A DNA stretch of 64,000 nucleotides from Pirellula staleyi DSM 6068 (GTDB taxonomy: Bacteria > Planctomycetota > Planctomycetia > Pirellulales > Pirellulaceae): the NCBI GenBank assembly GCA_945875845.1, contig CAMCMB010000025.1, positions 16,241-80,240 of the forward strand, given 5' to 3'. Made by a program: the position numbers and the translations under genes. Under the pieces are notes generated by a model. It ran no database searches. It saw only the letters and a program-made list of their open reading frames with translations, and had not been told where the DNA came from. Shown here one piece after another: positions 36,864-45,548 of this stretch. How positions within the stretch are numbered: the first letter of the stretch is position 1; every line of letters starts with the position of its first letter.

Positions 36864-37694
36864 TTACTTTGCGGTAGAAAGCGCTTTGAGTAAAGGAGCT
36901 GTTGGTCCGTCTCCTGCTAAAACTTCGTAGGCCAAGGAGAGATAGTCTTCCGCTCCGTGACTGTTGGGCGCGTAGGCGAAAATCGATTGACCGAAACTCG
37001 GGGCTTCCGCCAAGCGAATATTGCGTCGCACTTTGGTTTGAAAGAACTTGGCCTGAGCCCATACGGGACTCTGAGCGGTGCTTACTTTCAAGAATTCTTC
37101 GACATCGCGACTGACTTCGGCGGCCAAACGCGTCCCGGATTCGTACATGCAAAGCACGATGCCTTCGAGTCGTAAGTTCGGATTCAATCGTTTGGCAACG
37201 AGCTCAATCGTTCGGAGCAGTTTGCTCAAACCGTGAAGCGCTAAAAAGTGAGGCTGCAAGGGCAAGAAGACCTCGTCGACTGCCGTCAGTGCATTGAGAG
37301 TGAGTACACCAAGGGAGGGAGGGCAATCCAGAATCATGAAATCGAAATCGGAATCGTCCATCTCGATTCTGTCTTTTAAAATTACTTCGCGGCCAACTTC
37401 ACCAGCCAATTCCATCTCGGCAGCCGCTAAATCGAGGCTGGCTGGAACCACGGCAAGATTGGGCAGTACCCAGCGTCGGACTTGATCGAGCCTCGCATCA
37501 CCGCACAGCATGTCGTAGACACTGATTTCGTTCTCGTTAAGTGTCAGACCCAAATGCAACGATGCGTGGGCTTGTGGATCCAAATCCAGCACGCATACTT
37601 TCTTGCCGCATTGTGCAAGTCCGGCTGCGAGATTCACAGCCGTTGTGGTCTTGCCAACGCCACCTTTTTGGTTGAGGACAGCGATTTTTCGCAT
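36864..37694 (-). CDS. parA: ParA/Soj-type ATPase
   Basis: A 276-residue MinD/ParA ATPase starting at MRKIAVLNQKGGVGKTTTA. The deviant Walker A has the signature Lys (KGGVGKTT), Walker A' is LDLDPQAHASLHLG, and Walker B is FMILDCPPSLG. Such proteins move DNA or protein cargo by ATP-driven surface patterning. No parB or parS site is adjacent, so it is either an orphan ParA or works with ParB elsewhere. The only neighbour is a large lipoprotein 23 bp downstream, which suggests a role at the cell envelope rather than classical plasmid partition. Confidence 0.93.
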   Translation of the reverse strand: MRKIAVLNQKGGVGKTTTAVNLAAGLAQCGKKVCVLDLDPQAHASLHLGLTLNENEISVYDMLCGDARLDQVRRWVLPNLAVVPASLDLAAAEMELAGEVGREVILKDRIEMDDSDFDFMILDCPPSLGVLTLNALTAVDEVFLPLQPHFLALHGLSKLLRTIELVAKRLNPNLRLEGIVLCMYESGTRLAAEVSRDVEEFLKVSTAQSPVWAQAKFFQTKVRRNIRLAEAPSFGQSIFAYAPNSHGAEDYLSLAYEVLAGDGPTAPLLKALSTAK

Positions 37695-37931
37695 CGTCAA
37701 AATGCCTTTTTTTTCTGGGTGAGTCTCTAACTTGCTGACCAGCCAAACATCGAGATCGGGATTTTCTCCATGTTTCGCTCACGATTGGCAGCTTTGGTAG
37801 GACGGTAGCAAACAGACCGCATTCAAATCCAGGTCAAACACGATAAGCGGTTGACAATTTCGACATTTCGAACATCCTTTCGTTCTCCAAAGACTCCACC
37901 CCCACACTTATTTCCTGTAAGGTCTCGAACC

Positions 37932-38699
37932 GTGAGAAAGTTCTTTATTGCTGGCAATTGGAAGATGAATCTTTTGCGGGACTCGTCGGTCGCTTTGGTC
38001 CAACAACTAATGGATTCATTGCAAACCATTTCCAGCGTCGATGTTGCCGTTTGTCCCCCAAGCGTTTACCTCCATGACGTTGGTGCGGCACTACGGGGTA
38101 GCCAGATTCAATTAGGGGCACAAAATGTCCATCAAGCGACAGACGGGGCTTACACGGGTGAGATTAGCTGCGCGATGTTAAACGATCTGGGCTGCCGCTA
38201 TGTGATCCTTGGTCACAGCGAACGACGCGCGATTTTCGGCGAATCCGATACCGACGTAAATGTTAAGCTTCACGCTGTGTTGAAAGCAGGCCTGACCCCG
38301 ATCGTGTGCATTGGCGAAACCTTGCAGCAACGCGAAGCGGGCGAAACAAATCAAGTGGTTCGATGGCAATGCACGCATTCCCTAGCAGGCCTGACGAACG
38401 AACAAATGGCCAAGACGGTTCTCGCTTACGAGCCAGTCTGGGCCATCGGCACCGGCAAGACGGCCACGCCCGCTCAAGCCGAAGAAGTGCATGCCGACAT
38501 TCGCAAATTGCTTGCGACGACGTTTTCCGCATCCGTGGCAAACGCGGTGGTGATCCAGTACGGCGGGAGCGTCAAAGCCGATAACGCCATGGAATTGCTT
38601 GGCCAACCCAATATTGACGGCGCGTTAGTGGGTGGCGCTTCCTTGAAATCGGACTCGTTTTTGGCGATTGTGCAGGCGGCCGCGAAAATCACGAAGTAG
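37932..38699 (+). CDS. tpiA: Triosephosphate isomerase
   Basis: A 255-residue glycolytic enzyme interconverting dihydroxyacetone phosphate and glyceraldehyde-3-phosphate. It begins RKFFIAGNWKMN (catalytic Asn and Lys), and has ILGHSERR (catalytic His), AYEPVWAIGTGKTATPAQAE (catalytic Glu) and the phosphate-binding IQYGGSVKADN. The family N-terminus fixes the start at the GTG at 37932; the ORF extension to 37851 is not homologous. The secG gene that often follows tpiA is absent, and an element of repeat family A lies directly downstream. Confidence 0.97.
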   Translation: MRKFFIAGNWKMNLLRDSSVALVQQLMDSLQTISSVDVAVCPPSVYLHDVGAALRGSQIQLGAQNVHQATDGAYTGEISCAMLNDLGCRYVILGHSERRAIFGESDTDVNVKLHAVLKAGLTPIVCIGETLQQREAGETNQVVRWQCTHSLAGLTNEQMAKTVLAYEPVWAIGTGKTATPAQAEEVHADIRKLLATTFSASVANAVVIQYGGSVKADNAMELLGQPNIDGALVGGASLKSDSFLAIVQAAAKITK

Positions 38700-38740
38700 C
38701 GTCGCCTTGAATGGAGTATGCTAAAATAGCGGTGGTGGGT

Positions 38741-38830
38741 GGTACGACGGACTTCCAAGTCCGTCGATGGGGAATTCGACGGACTAGGAAGTCCGTCGTA
38801 CCAATAAACAACAGCCCGCTAGCGCGTTGC
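38741..38830. repeat. Palindromic element family A, partial copy after tpiA
   Basis: The core inverted repeat (38741-38802) is intact apart from GGACTAGGAAG in the right arm, where other copies read GGACTTGGAAG. Only traces of the outer arms remain (AAACAACAGCCCG to the right), so this is a deletion derivative. Confidence 0.88.
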
Positions 38831-38876
38831 GGCTTCAAAGAGAGTGTCATTTGGCCTCTGAAAATTGGACATCAAA

Positions 38877-40073
38877 ATGAAATTACTGTTTGTCGCGTTT
38901 GTTCTTGCTCTGTTGACACTGTCCGTTTCGAAGGCGGATACGTTCGAAATTCTTGGTGGCGGGACAATCTCCGGTCGTCCGCTTGCCAATGACCCAAAAT
39001 CCGAGTTTGTCAAGATTCTGACGAGCGATGGCTTTGAAATCGAAATCGCACGCACCAAATTGAGCGTCAAAGAAAGCCTTTCGACCGGCGAACCCCAATT
39101 GGCATACGCCAAACTCTTTGGCAGCAAAGACGACTCAGCGGAGTCCCACAAAGAACTTGCTCTTTATTCGAGGTCCAATGTCACGCTTGAGCTTTCCAAT
39201 GCCCATTATGAACGCATCGTAGAACTGGACCCCAGCGACCGGTTGGCTTGGGCAGCCATTGGTTATATTCCGGATAAAGACGGAATATGGATTCGTAAAG
39301 AAACGCTCAATAAGCGTCGGGGATTAGTCAAAGGGAAAAAACGATTGACGACGATGCACGCTAAGGCGATCACGGAAGTGGAAGACAAACTTTCGAAAGA
39401 CATTGCTCTGATGAAGGTTGAGATCGACAGAAACTTATCGAATCTTGGAAAACCCAATGCGCAAGGTGCGAAAGCGGCGGAATTTTTTCGGACCCTGAAC
39501 GATCCTCTTGCGATCGACAAAGTTCATGACCTTCTCGCGAAAGAACTGAACGAGGGTCGAAACGTCGATATGTACATGGAGATTCTAGCCCGTATGCCTG
39601 GCGCTTCGGCGAGTTCAACGTTTATTTCACTTGCCATGAACTCCAATAATCAAGACGTTGTCAACGCTAGCCTTGAATTGCTTTTAAGAACAGAGTATTC
39701 CAGCGAGCTCGCGCTAAGTGCTTTTCTCGCGGCGCTCGGAAGCAAAGACATCCAAAAAATAGATCGTGCTGGAAGCAATCTTCAGGTTCTTCATGAGGAT
39801 CGGGCTGTTTTTTCACTCATCGAATCCCTCACCTCAATCATTACCAGAACACAATCCACTCCGGGTACGAATGCCATCAGCTCGGACGGAGGTATACAAC
39901 AGACCATGGGGGGAAGCAAAACCACGACCAAACAACCCTATAATCACCAGAGTGTTCTATCGGCCTTAAACTCCATCACGGGCGAAAACTTTGGATTCAG
40001 CAAACAGGAATGGCGTTTGTGGTATGCCAGAACATATGCGGACACCAACTTGAATTTGCGTCGTAACGAGTGA
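38877..40073 (+). CDS. Exported hypothetical protein, coupled to the ATP-grasp gene
   Basis: A 398-residue protein with a clear signal peptide (MKLLFVAFVLALLTLSVSKA). The first part of the mature protein (FEILGGGTISGRPLANDPKS) resembles the small beta domain of planctomycete periplasmic proteins; a helical TPR/HEAT-like middle follows (LELSNAHYERIVELDPSDRL). The C-terminus has a polar linker (TTKQPYNHQSV) before SALNSITGENFGFSKQEWRL. I do not recognise a catalytic motif. The ATG at 38877 is preferred to the TTG at 38865. The stop overlaps the next start as GTGA. Confidence 0.78.
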   Translation: MKLLFVAFVLALLTLSVSKADTFEILGGGTISGRPLANDPKSEFVKILTSDGFEIEIARTKLSVKESLSTGEPQLAYAKLFGSKDDSAESHKELALYSRSNVTLELSNAHYERIVELDPSDRLAWAAIGYIPDKDGIWIRKETLNKRRGLVKGKKRLTTMHAKAITEVEDKLSKDIALMKVEIDRNLSNLGKPNAQGAKAAEFFRTLNDPLAIDKVHDLLAKELNEGRNVDMYMEILARMPGASASSTFISLAMNSNNQDVVNASLELLLRTEYSSELALSAFLAALGSKDIQKIDRAGSNLQVLHEDRAVFSLIESLTSIITRTQSTPGTNAISSDGGIQQTMGGSKTTTKQPYNHQSVLSALNSITGENFGFSKQEWRLWYARTYADTNLNLRRNE

Positions 40074-41173
40074 GGATTGCCGTCCTCGAATTTCTGTGCG
40101 GCGGCGGCTTAATCGAGCCTGATGAACCTCCGAAGGACCCGCATACTCCGGCGAACGTTCTTGTTCCTCTTTTCGGCGAAGGTTTGTCGATGCTGGATGC
40201 ATTGGCATCCGATTTAATCGAGTGCGGACATTCGGTATGCACTTGTTTGGATCGCTCGGTCCTCATGAATGCCTTGGTACCCCCATCCTTTTTGAGTTCG
40301 GCTTCGATTGCGATGGTCGAATCGACGGATCGTTTTTTAGAAGTTTGGGGCCATGTCGCATCCGATTGCGATGTGACCATTGTTATTGCTCCCGAGCTGA
40401 ACGACGCATTGGCATCGATCGTTCGAACGCTGCGGGCATTAGGAGTCCAGGTTCTCGCGTCGGACGAGGCGTTCTTGAACGCGGCATCCGACAAATGGTT
40501 GATGGCAAAAATGCTGCTTGCAGGCGGGATCGCGCACCCGGCGACTTGGACACTTCGGGAGTACTATGCATCGCGAGTTGCGGCAGACAAAAGGATCGGC
40601 GACTCACCCATCACTGTCAAACGTCGCGATGGTGCTGGTTGCGCGGAAATGAGTTACTTTGCGAACAGCGCGGCATTCGAGTCGTGGGCCTTATCGACGA
40701 GCCTGCTAGCAGAAAACGCGGACGATTGGATCGTTCAGCCTTGGATCGCAGGTCAGCCGGCTAGTCTCGCGCTCATCGCCCATGGAAGCCGCAAGGTCTT
40801 GGGTGCCTTTGAACAACGAATCGATGTCAGTCCAATAGCGATCGCAAACCCTAGCGAATGCGTGCAATACCGAGGTGGATCAGGTCCGCTGGCCCAAGTT
40901 TCCTTCGCGGAGCTGGACGATTTTGCCAACGTAGTGCTCAATGCGGTTCCACCAGGGGCAGCGGGCTGGATTGGAATTGATTTTCTGATTCCAATCGACG
41001 CTGCTGCAGCGAGCGATTGGATAGTCATCGAAATCAACCCAAGGTTGACGACGAGTTATGCTGGGTATCGAAAATGGTATGGCCACGACTTAGCGAACAT
41101 GCTCCTTGGACTTCGCTCCATTCCAAATGCAATCGGCTTTCCAACTTGGGAGCGAGTCGAATTTGAGGCATGA
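40070..41173 (+). CDS. ATP-grasp family ligase, possibly MfnD-like
   Basis: A 367-residue ATP-grasp protein starting at a GTG that overlaps the previous stop (GTGA, 40070-40073). Blocks fit the family: DKWLMAKMLLAGGIAHPATW (lid and substrate entry), ITVKRRDGAGCAEM, WIVQPWIAG and the metal-binding end GIDFLIPIDAA with VIEINPRLTTSYAGYRK. The closing EINPRLTTSYAGYR resembles proteins of the methanopterin/methanofuran-linked C1 gene sets of Planctomycetes, where an ATP-grasp gene (tyramine-glutamate ligase type) is known. I infer this; no other C1 gene is in the window. Confidence 0.8.
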   Translation: MRIAVLEFLCGGGLIEPDEPPKDPHTPANVLVPLFGEGLSMLDALASDLIECGHSVCTCLDRSVLMNALVPPSFLSSASIAMVESTDRFLEVWGHVASDCDVTIVIAPELNDALASIVRTLRALGVQVLASDEAFLNAASDKWLMAKMLLAGGIAHPATWTLREYYASRVAADKRIGDSPITVKRRDGAGCAEMSYFANSAAFESWALSTSLLAENADDWIVQPWIAGQPASLALIAHGSRKVLGAFEQRIDVSPIAIANPSECVQYRGGSGPLAQVSFAELDDFANVVLNAVPPGAAGWIGIDFLIPIDAAAASDWIVIEINPRLTTSYAGYRKWYGHDLANMLLGLRSIPNAIGFPTWERVEFEA

Positions 41174-41177
41174 GGCA

Positions 41178-41405
41178 TCATGGCGGATCGTAGCCACCTT
41201 TGTGAAACGGATGGCACCTACCGATTCGCTTGATCCCTTTCCAAACACCACGCAATGCGCCGTATTTTTCGATGGCTTCAATCATGTACTGCGAACAAGT
41301 TGGGGAGAAACGGCAATTGCTGCCTAGAAGCGGGCTGACTGCGCGTTGATAAAAACGGACCATGGCTATGAGCAAGTAGCGAAGGCATTGATGCAACTGA
41401 TTCAT
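41178..41405 (-). CDS. yidD: Membrane protein insertion efficiency factor YidD
   Basis: A 75-residue protein with the DUF37 hallmark [20 protein letters not shown], then [20 protein letters not shown] and the C-terminal [13 protein letters not shown]. It assists YidC in inserting proteins into the inner membrane. The ATG complementary to 41403-41405 is chosen because it gives the family length; the longer frame has no homology. It is unusually placed, since yidD normally lies near rnpA and yidC; here it is 13 bp behind a lipase-like lipoprotein gene. Confidence 0.95.
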   Translation of the reverse strand: MNQLHQCLRYLLIAMVRFYQRAVSPLLGSNCRFSPTCSQYMIEAIEKYGALRGVWKGIKRIGRCHPFHKGGYDPP

Positions 41406-41418
41406 CACACACAGTTGG

Positions 41419-43632
41419 CTATTGATTGATGCGATAGATGGGGGGCAAGCGTAATTTTTTTCCAGACTTGGGTGGGAATGGCAAGGGAGCAAATTCAGCA
41501 CTTGTCGCGACCCGAGTCTCCCTCTGTCCCAGTATAGCGACTCCTTGTTCGTCAAGTTGAGTCGATGCCGTGACGAGGTTCTGATGAGAAATGGTCGATG
41601 CAGGTATCCTCTTGTCATTACTGCGCCAGCTCAATGGCAAGTCCAACAGTCCTGCCAAGGCAGGCTGCGTAGACAACTCTCTCAAATGGTCGACAAGAAT
41701 GCGGCGAACTTCCAAAATGGCTCGGGCCGTTCGATGAATGTCTTGATGTTTCGACTCCACCAGGATTTCGCTAGCGACGTCGTCCATATGTGCACTCTCG
41801 ATTCCGACAACGCCGTCACTGGGTTCCGACTCTCCCCTGAACCAATGAGATTTTTGAACGACTCCAATGATATTGTGATAGGTAACCCACGGAGCGCGTC
41901 GAGCTCGTAACATGGTCGGGAAAATAGGAGAATCGGGACTAAGAGAATCGATGCTCGTCGTTGTGGTCAGCAACTCGGTGTTGCGGAACATGTTCGGGTT
42001 CTGACGAATGAGAGAATTGCCGACATCGGTAATGCTGCTAGGCAACCAGATCAGCTTTCGGCCAATCCAACGGGTGTAGTCGTTTGCATAGTCGCTCCCG
42101 CGGTGGGGTGTCCCAATGGTTACGACTCGCTTGACCGCACTATTGGGGTGAAAGAAAAGAGCTGCTGCCAAGCGTTGACGTTCGGTATCCTCGCCTTTGA
42201 CTTTTTCGTAGGGTTGATCGCTCAAAATATGCCAAAACTCTTCGCCGCTCTCGAGGGTTTGCATACGTGAAACGAGTCCCCCCATGCTATGCCCAACCAA
42301 TACCATTTGGTCGAGAACCGGATGAGTGGCTTGAGGGTCCAACGTTTTTCTCAATTCGAACAAGTCGCTGCGCATTTGGGTGGCGCTGACCCAGAATGGC
42401 TGTCCAGTGGGATACTGATAAAACCAAAACTGGTAGTTTTTTCGGAGTTCCTGAAACGAGCGGAGGTCGTTGAACATGGGCATCCACGTGAGTGGGCTCG
42501 AAAATAGTCCATGAACCATCACAACAGGAATGCGATTGGGATCATAAGGTTCAAGCATGTAAACACCGCGCAGTTTATCTGCTTTGTGCTGTTCAAACGG
42601 GTTTAAATTGCTATTGGTTTGCTCGCGAAATTTAGGATTATCCAAGAAGTATGCGAGGGGTGTGCTCAGATCGGATTGGAGTGGTACCACACGCGAATTC
42701 AGCTCGATATCGGTCGAGTCCAATGGATCGTGCAGTTCAAGTACACATGGATGCCGATGCTGAGAATTGGGAGACGCGTGAATCGATGGCGATGTGACTC
42801 GCAGCAGTGCAGTCACCGGAAATGCCAATCCTTCTGGATAATATTTTTCCGCTGGACTAGCGCCATGATGTTCCTGCCGCACGGCGATCATCGGTACCCC
42901 GACTCCATAATTGACGTTGGCTGAGTCGAGTCCCTTCACTTGAAACTCACTGCAAAACTTAAGCGACTCGAAGTCGGCATCGTGCCACGAACCACGCGAT
43001 ACGACTTGGATGTCATAATTTTTTTTGGACGTGGTAATACGATAACTGTTGCCGGGCTTCAAGTTTCCTTGTTTGCTCACCAAACGCAAGGTAGCTTCTA
43101 ACGCTGTGTTGTATAGATCGCACGCCCCGCGAAACTGGGGATCATATGGGTTGCGAGACACATCCAAATCCGTGCAGAACAGGTACAAATAGGCATTGCT
43201 AACCGACACCGTGTACATGTCCAAAGCGAGTCCCTCCTGGCGGGCTTTCTCGGCTTTGCTGCCGATGGTGAAGGCGAGTTCTGAGATCGCGTAAATTTTC
43301 TCAGCACCCTTTTCGTCCATTACAAGTTCTTGCAACTGAACCAAGCAGTCTTCGGGGTTGCGCTTGTAGGCATCCAGCAATGCATAATGCCGGAGAAGCG
43401 TAGTGGTTCGCGGCGTGATTTGAGCCCCGCTACGCGACATCAAGCTCAGGCTTTCCGTCAGCGGATTCACCGGGTTGTTACGAACTTGGACGAACTTCTG
43501 CGATGCGCAGCCGGCCGACAGCAACAACAGGAAAACCGACAAACAGAATAGACATACGCGTCTGAGCTCGGTAAGGAAATGCCCTCCCGACACACATGCT
43601 TTTCTGCTATTTTGTTGAACCCAAACTGACAT
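41419..43632 (-). CDS. Exported alpha/beta-hydrolase lipoprotein (lipase/PGAP1-like)
   Basis: A 737-residue lipoprotein with lipobox SAGC. The hydrolase core (about residues 360-580) carries [20 protein letters not shown] (oxyanion strand), the nucleophile elbow [15 protein letters not shown] and [14 protein letters not shown]; the catalytic His is probably in the [12 protein letters not shown] region. The 350-residue N-terminal part is not recognised but contains TPR-like helices. It probably hydrolyses ester bonds of lipids or polyesters in the periplasm. yidD follows 13 bp later, so the two may share a transcript. Confidence 0.87.
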   Translation of the reverse strand: MSVWVQQNSRKACVSGGHFLTELRRVCLFCLSVFLLLLSAGCASQKFVQVRNNPVNPLTESLSLMSRSGAQITPRTTTLLRHYALLDAYKRNPEDCLVQLQELVMDEKGAEKIYAISELAFTIGSKAEKARQEGLALDMYTVSVSNAYLYLFCTDLDVSRNPYDPQFRGACDLYNTALEATLRLVSKQGNLKPGNSYRITTSKKNYDIQVVSRGSWHDADFESLKFCSEFQVKGLDSANVNYGVGVPMIAVRQEHHGASPAEKYYPEGLAFPVTALLRVTSPSIHASPNSQHRHPCVLELHDPLDSTDIELNSRVVPLQSDLSTPLAYFLDNPKFREQTNSNLNPFEQHKADKLRGVYMLEPYDPNRIPVVMVHGLFSSPLTWMPMFNDLRSFQELRKNYQFWFYQYPTGQPFWVSATQMRSDLFELRKTLDPQATHPVLDQMVLVGHSMGGLVSRMQTLESGEEFWHILSDQPYEKVKGEDTERQRLAAALFFHPNSAVKRVVTIGTPHRGSDYANDYTRWIGRKLIWLPSSITDVGNSLIRQNPNMFRNTELLTTTTSIDSLSPDSPIFPTMLRARRAPWVTYHNIIGVVQKSHWFRGESEPSDGVVGIESAHMDDVASEILVESKHQDIHRTARAILEVRRILVDHLRELSTQPALAGLLDLPLSWRSNDKRIPASTISHQNLVTASTQLDEQGVAILGQRETRVATSAEFAPLPFPPKSGKKLRLPPIYRINQ

Positions 43633-43790
43633 TTACGATTTCCAAAGGAATTGGCCACAACGCCTAGAATTTCTAAATAGCAGCCTGACCCTCTTCCGGG
43701 CAATGCCAATGAACGTTGCTTGTTAAGATAGGTAGCCCCGAGTGTCCCCCGGTCGCTCCGCATCGTCGCCTTTTGCTCCCGAGAAAGAAC

Positions 43791-44011
43791 GCGTTCTCCG
43801 TCGGATAGGCTGTGGTAACCCGTGCCCGTGAGCGCGGGATCGCAGTCTGCCCTCGCCTACGCGGCTTGTTGCTTTAGTGAAGTCGTGATTGGGTGAGGGC
43901 GGTAGGACGGACTTCCAAGTCCGTCAATGGGGAATTCGACGGACTTGGAAGTCCGTCGTACCATTGAATCAACAAGCCGTACGGGCACGGGTTATCAAAT
44001 TGCCGCCAAAA
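43791..44011. repeat. Palindromic element family A, full 221-bp copy 1
   Basis: Bounded by GCGTTCTCCG on the left and GCCGCCAAAA on the right. Three nested inverted repeats are visible: outer TGGTAACCCGTGCCCGT with ACGGGCACGGGTTATCA (43813-43997), middle CGGCTTGTTGC with TCAACAAGCCG, and the inner core 43901-43962 (GGACTTCCAAGTCCGTC twice, inverted). The ATG at 43927 in the centre is the start of the following permease frame. Confidence 0.92.
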
Positions 44012-45456
44012 TCAAACCAAACCAATTCCGAGGCAATCCCATTAGCCAATCCAACAATCAGACACCAACGAATCGTCTCGCAAAAAAGCCATCGATCGGG
44101 TTCTTCACGCTCGTCTGCCTGATCGTGGGCAACATGATTGGTGTCGGCGTCTATGTCGGCAGTTACTACTCACTGCTGTCGCTCCAAGATGCTAGGCTTG
44201 TCTTGCTGGTCTGGTTCATCGGAGGAATTCATGCCATTTGCGGGGCCATCGCTTACGGAGCGGTGGCTAGTCGATTGCCCGTCTCAGGGGGTGAGTATTC
44301 CTACCTCTCTAGATGTGTCCATCCCGCCATCGGCTTCATTGCTGGTTGGATCTCAATCATTGCCGGCTTTACTGCCCCCATTGCTGCATCTGCATTGCTA
44401 TTGGGTAAATACCTAGTGGGAGCGGATCCCGCCGGTGCCAGTGCAAGCGATTCCATCTCGCGAGTCCGAATCATTGCAACCGCGTCTATCCTTGTCGCCG
44501 CAGCGTTGCATGCATTCCATTTGAAGGTGGGCACCGCGTTCAACAATATCGTGATCGTGATCAAGCTAGCGTGCTTCTCCTTCTTTCTGGTCGTCGGTAT
44601 TCCCTTTGTCTTGAAGGCAAACAACACGGGAATACTGACGGGTCCAACGAGCGGGTCAGTAGACACCGCATCCATAGTCGCGAGACTTCAGCAACCGGAG
44701 ATACTCATGTCCATGATCGTATCTCTCTTCTATGTTTCACTCGCTTACACCGGCTTCAATGCAAGCATTTATTTGGCGGGCGAGGTCGAGAAGGAAACCG
44801 ACATCCGCCATCGGCGGAATTTCGTCAGCCGCTCGATGTGGGTGGCCTGTGTACTGGTGATGCTCCTTTACCTGTTGCTTAATTTCGTATTTTTATATGG
44901 CCTAAGTCCCGAGAGAATTGCTGAGTCTGGAGAAGGCTATGTGGCTGATGTGGCAGAGAATATAGGTGGCAATGGACTTTCGCGAGTGATACGCTTTGCC
45001 ATCATTTTGTCCGCTGCAACCAGCATTCTCGCCATGATGGCGACTGGCCCCAGGGTGTACGCACAAATGGCCGAGGATGGCCGCTTGCCAAAATTCTTTC
45101 AGATCAGCCACCATGTTCCCCGAATCGCCATTTTTGTTCAGGCGTCGCTCAGTTGCCTTGTCGTATGGATATCGGATATCGAAGGGATTATCAAGTTTTT
45201 AGGACTGACATTGACCGCATGCGGTGCGCTTGCGGTCTCAAGTATTTGGTTTGCGAAGAAAAATTTTATCACGGAGATACCGGTTCGTTGGTACGAGCAT
45301 GTCGCGACGAGTCTCTATGTCGCTGGCGCAGTTCTGTTCTTGGGAGTTGCTTCGCAACGCGAACCAAATCAGTTCTGGTTGTGCCTCGGAGCGTTTGCAA
45401 CCGGTGCGTTGGTTTACGGGGCAGCGACAGTGCGTCGACGAAGGAACGAGAAATAA
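43927..45456 (+). CDS. APC-family amino acid permease with repeat-derived N-terminus
   Basis: A 509-residue inner-membrane transporter of the amino acid-polyamine-organocation family. TM1 carries LVCLIVGNMIGVGVYVGSYY, the usual glycine-rich substrate site, and later segments include SGGEYSYLSRCVHPAIGF and YTGFNASIYLAGEVEKET. The first 28 residues (43927-44011) come from palindromic element A. No ATG, GTG or TTG occurs between the end of the element and TM1, so the element supplies the only normal start codon, unless a rare codon is used. A bidirectional terminator follows the stop. Substrate unknown. Confidence 0.88.
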   Translation: MGNSTDLEVRRTIESTSRTGTGYQIAAKIKPNQFRGNPISQSNNQTPTNRLAKKPSIGFFTLVCLIVGNMIGVGVYVGSYYSLLSLQDARLVLLVWFIGGIHAICGAIAYGAVASRLPVSGGEYSYLSRCVHPAIGFIAGWISIIAGFTAPIAASALLLGKYLVGADPAGASASDSISRVRIIATASILVAAALHAFHLKVGTAFNNIVIVIKLACFSFFLVVGIPFVLKANNTGILTGPTSGSVDTASIVARLQQPEILMSMIVSLFYVSLAYTGFNASIYLAGEVEKETDIRHRRNFVSRSMWVACVLVMLLYLLLNFVFLYGLSPERIAESGEGYVADVAENIGGNGLSRVIRFAIILSAATSILAMMATGPRVYAQMAEDGRLPKFFQISHHVPRIAIFVQASLSCLVVWISDIEGIIKFLGLTLTACGALAVSSIWFAKKNFITEIPVRWYEHVATSLYVAGAVLFLGVASQREPNQFWLCLGAFATGALVYGAATVRRRRNEK

Positions 45457-45460
45457 AAAA

Positions 45461-45484
45461 AGCCCCGCGGGTCGACGCGGGGCT
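45461..45484. terminator. Bidirectional terminator between convergent permease and metalloprotease genes
   Basis: AGCCCCGCG (45461-45469) and CGCGGGGCT (45476-45484) form a 9-bp GC stem with a 6-nt loop. A-rich sequence on the left becomes TTTTTTATTT on the minus strand, and TTT follows on the plus strand. It serves both converging genes. Confidence 0.92.
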
Positions 45485-45548
45485 TTCGATTGAGCGGCGG
45501 TTCGCATTCGTTTTCGATGCCGAACCTTAACGAGCGAAATCAGGCTGT

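Noticed and set aside
37851..37856. TTGACA upstream of tpiA as a -35 element
   Set aside because: The sequence 17 bp downstream (ATCCTT) is a poor -10, so a promoter could not be supported.
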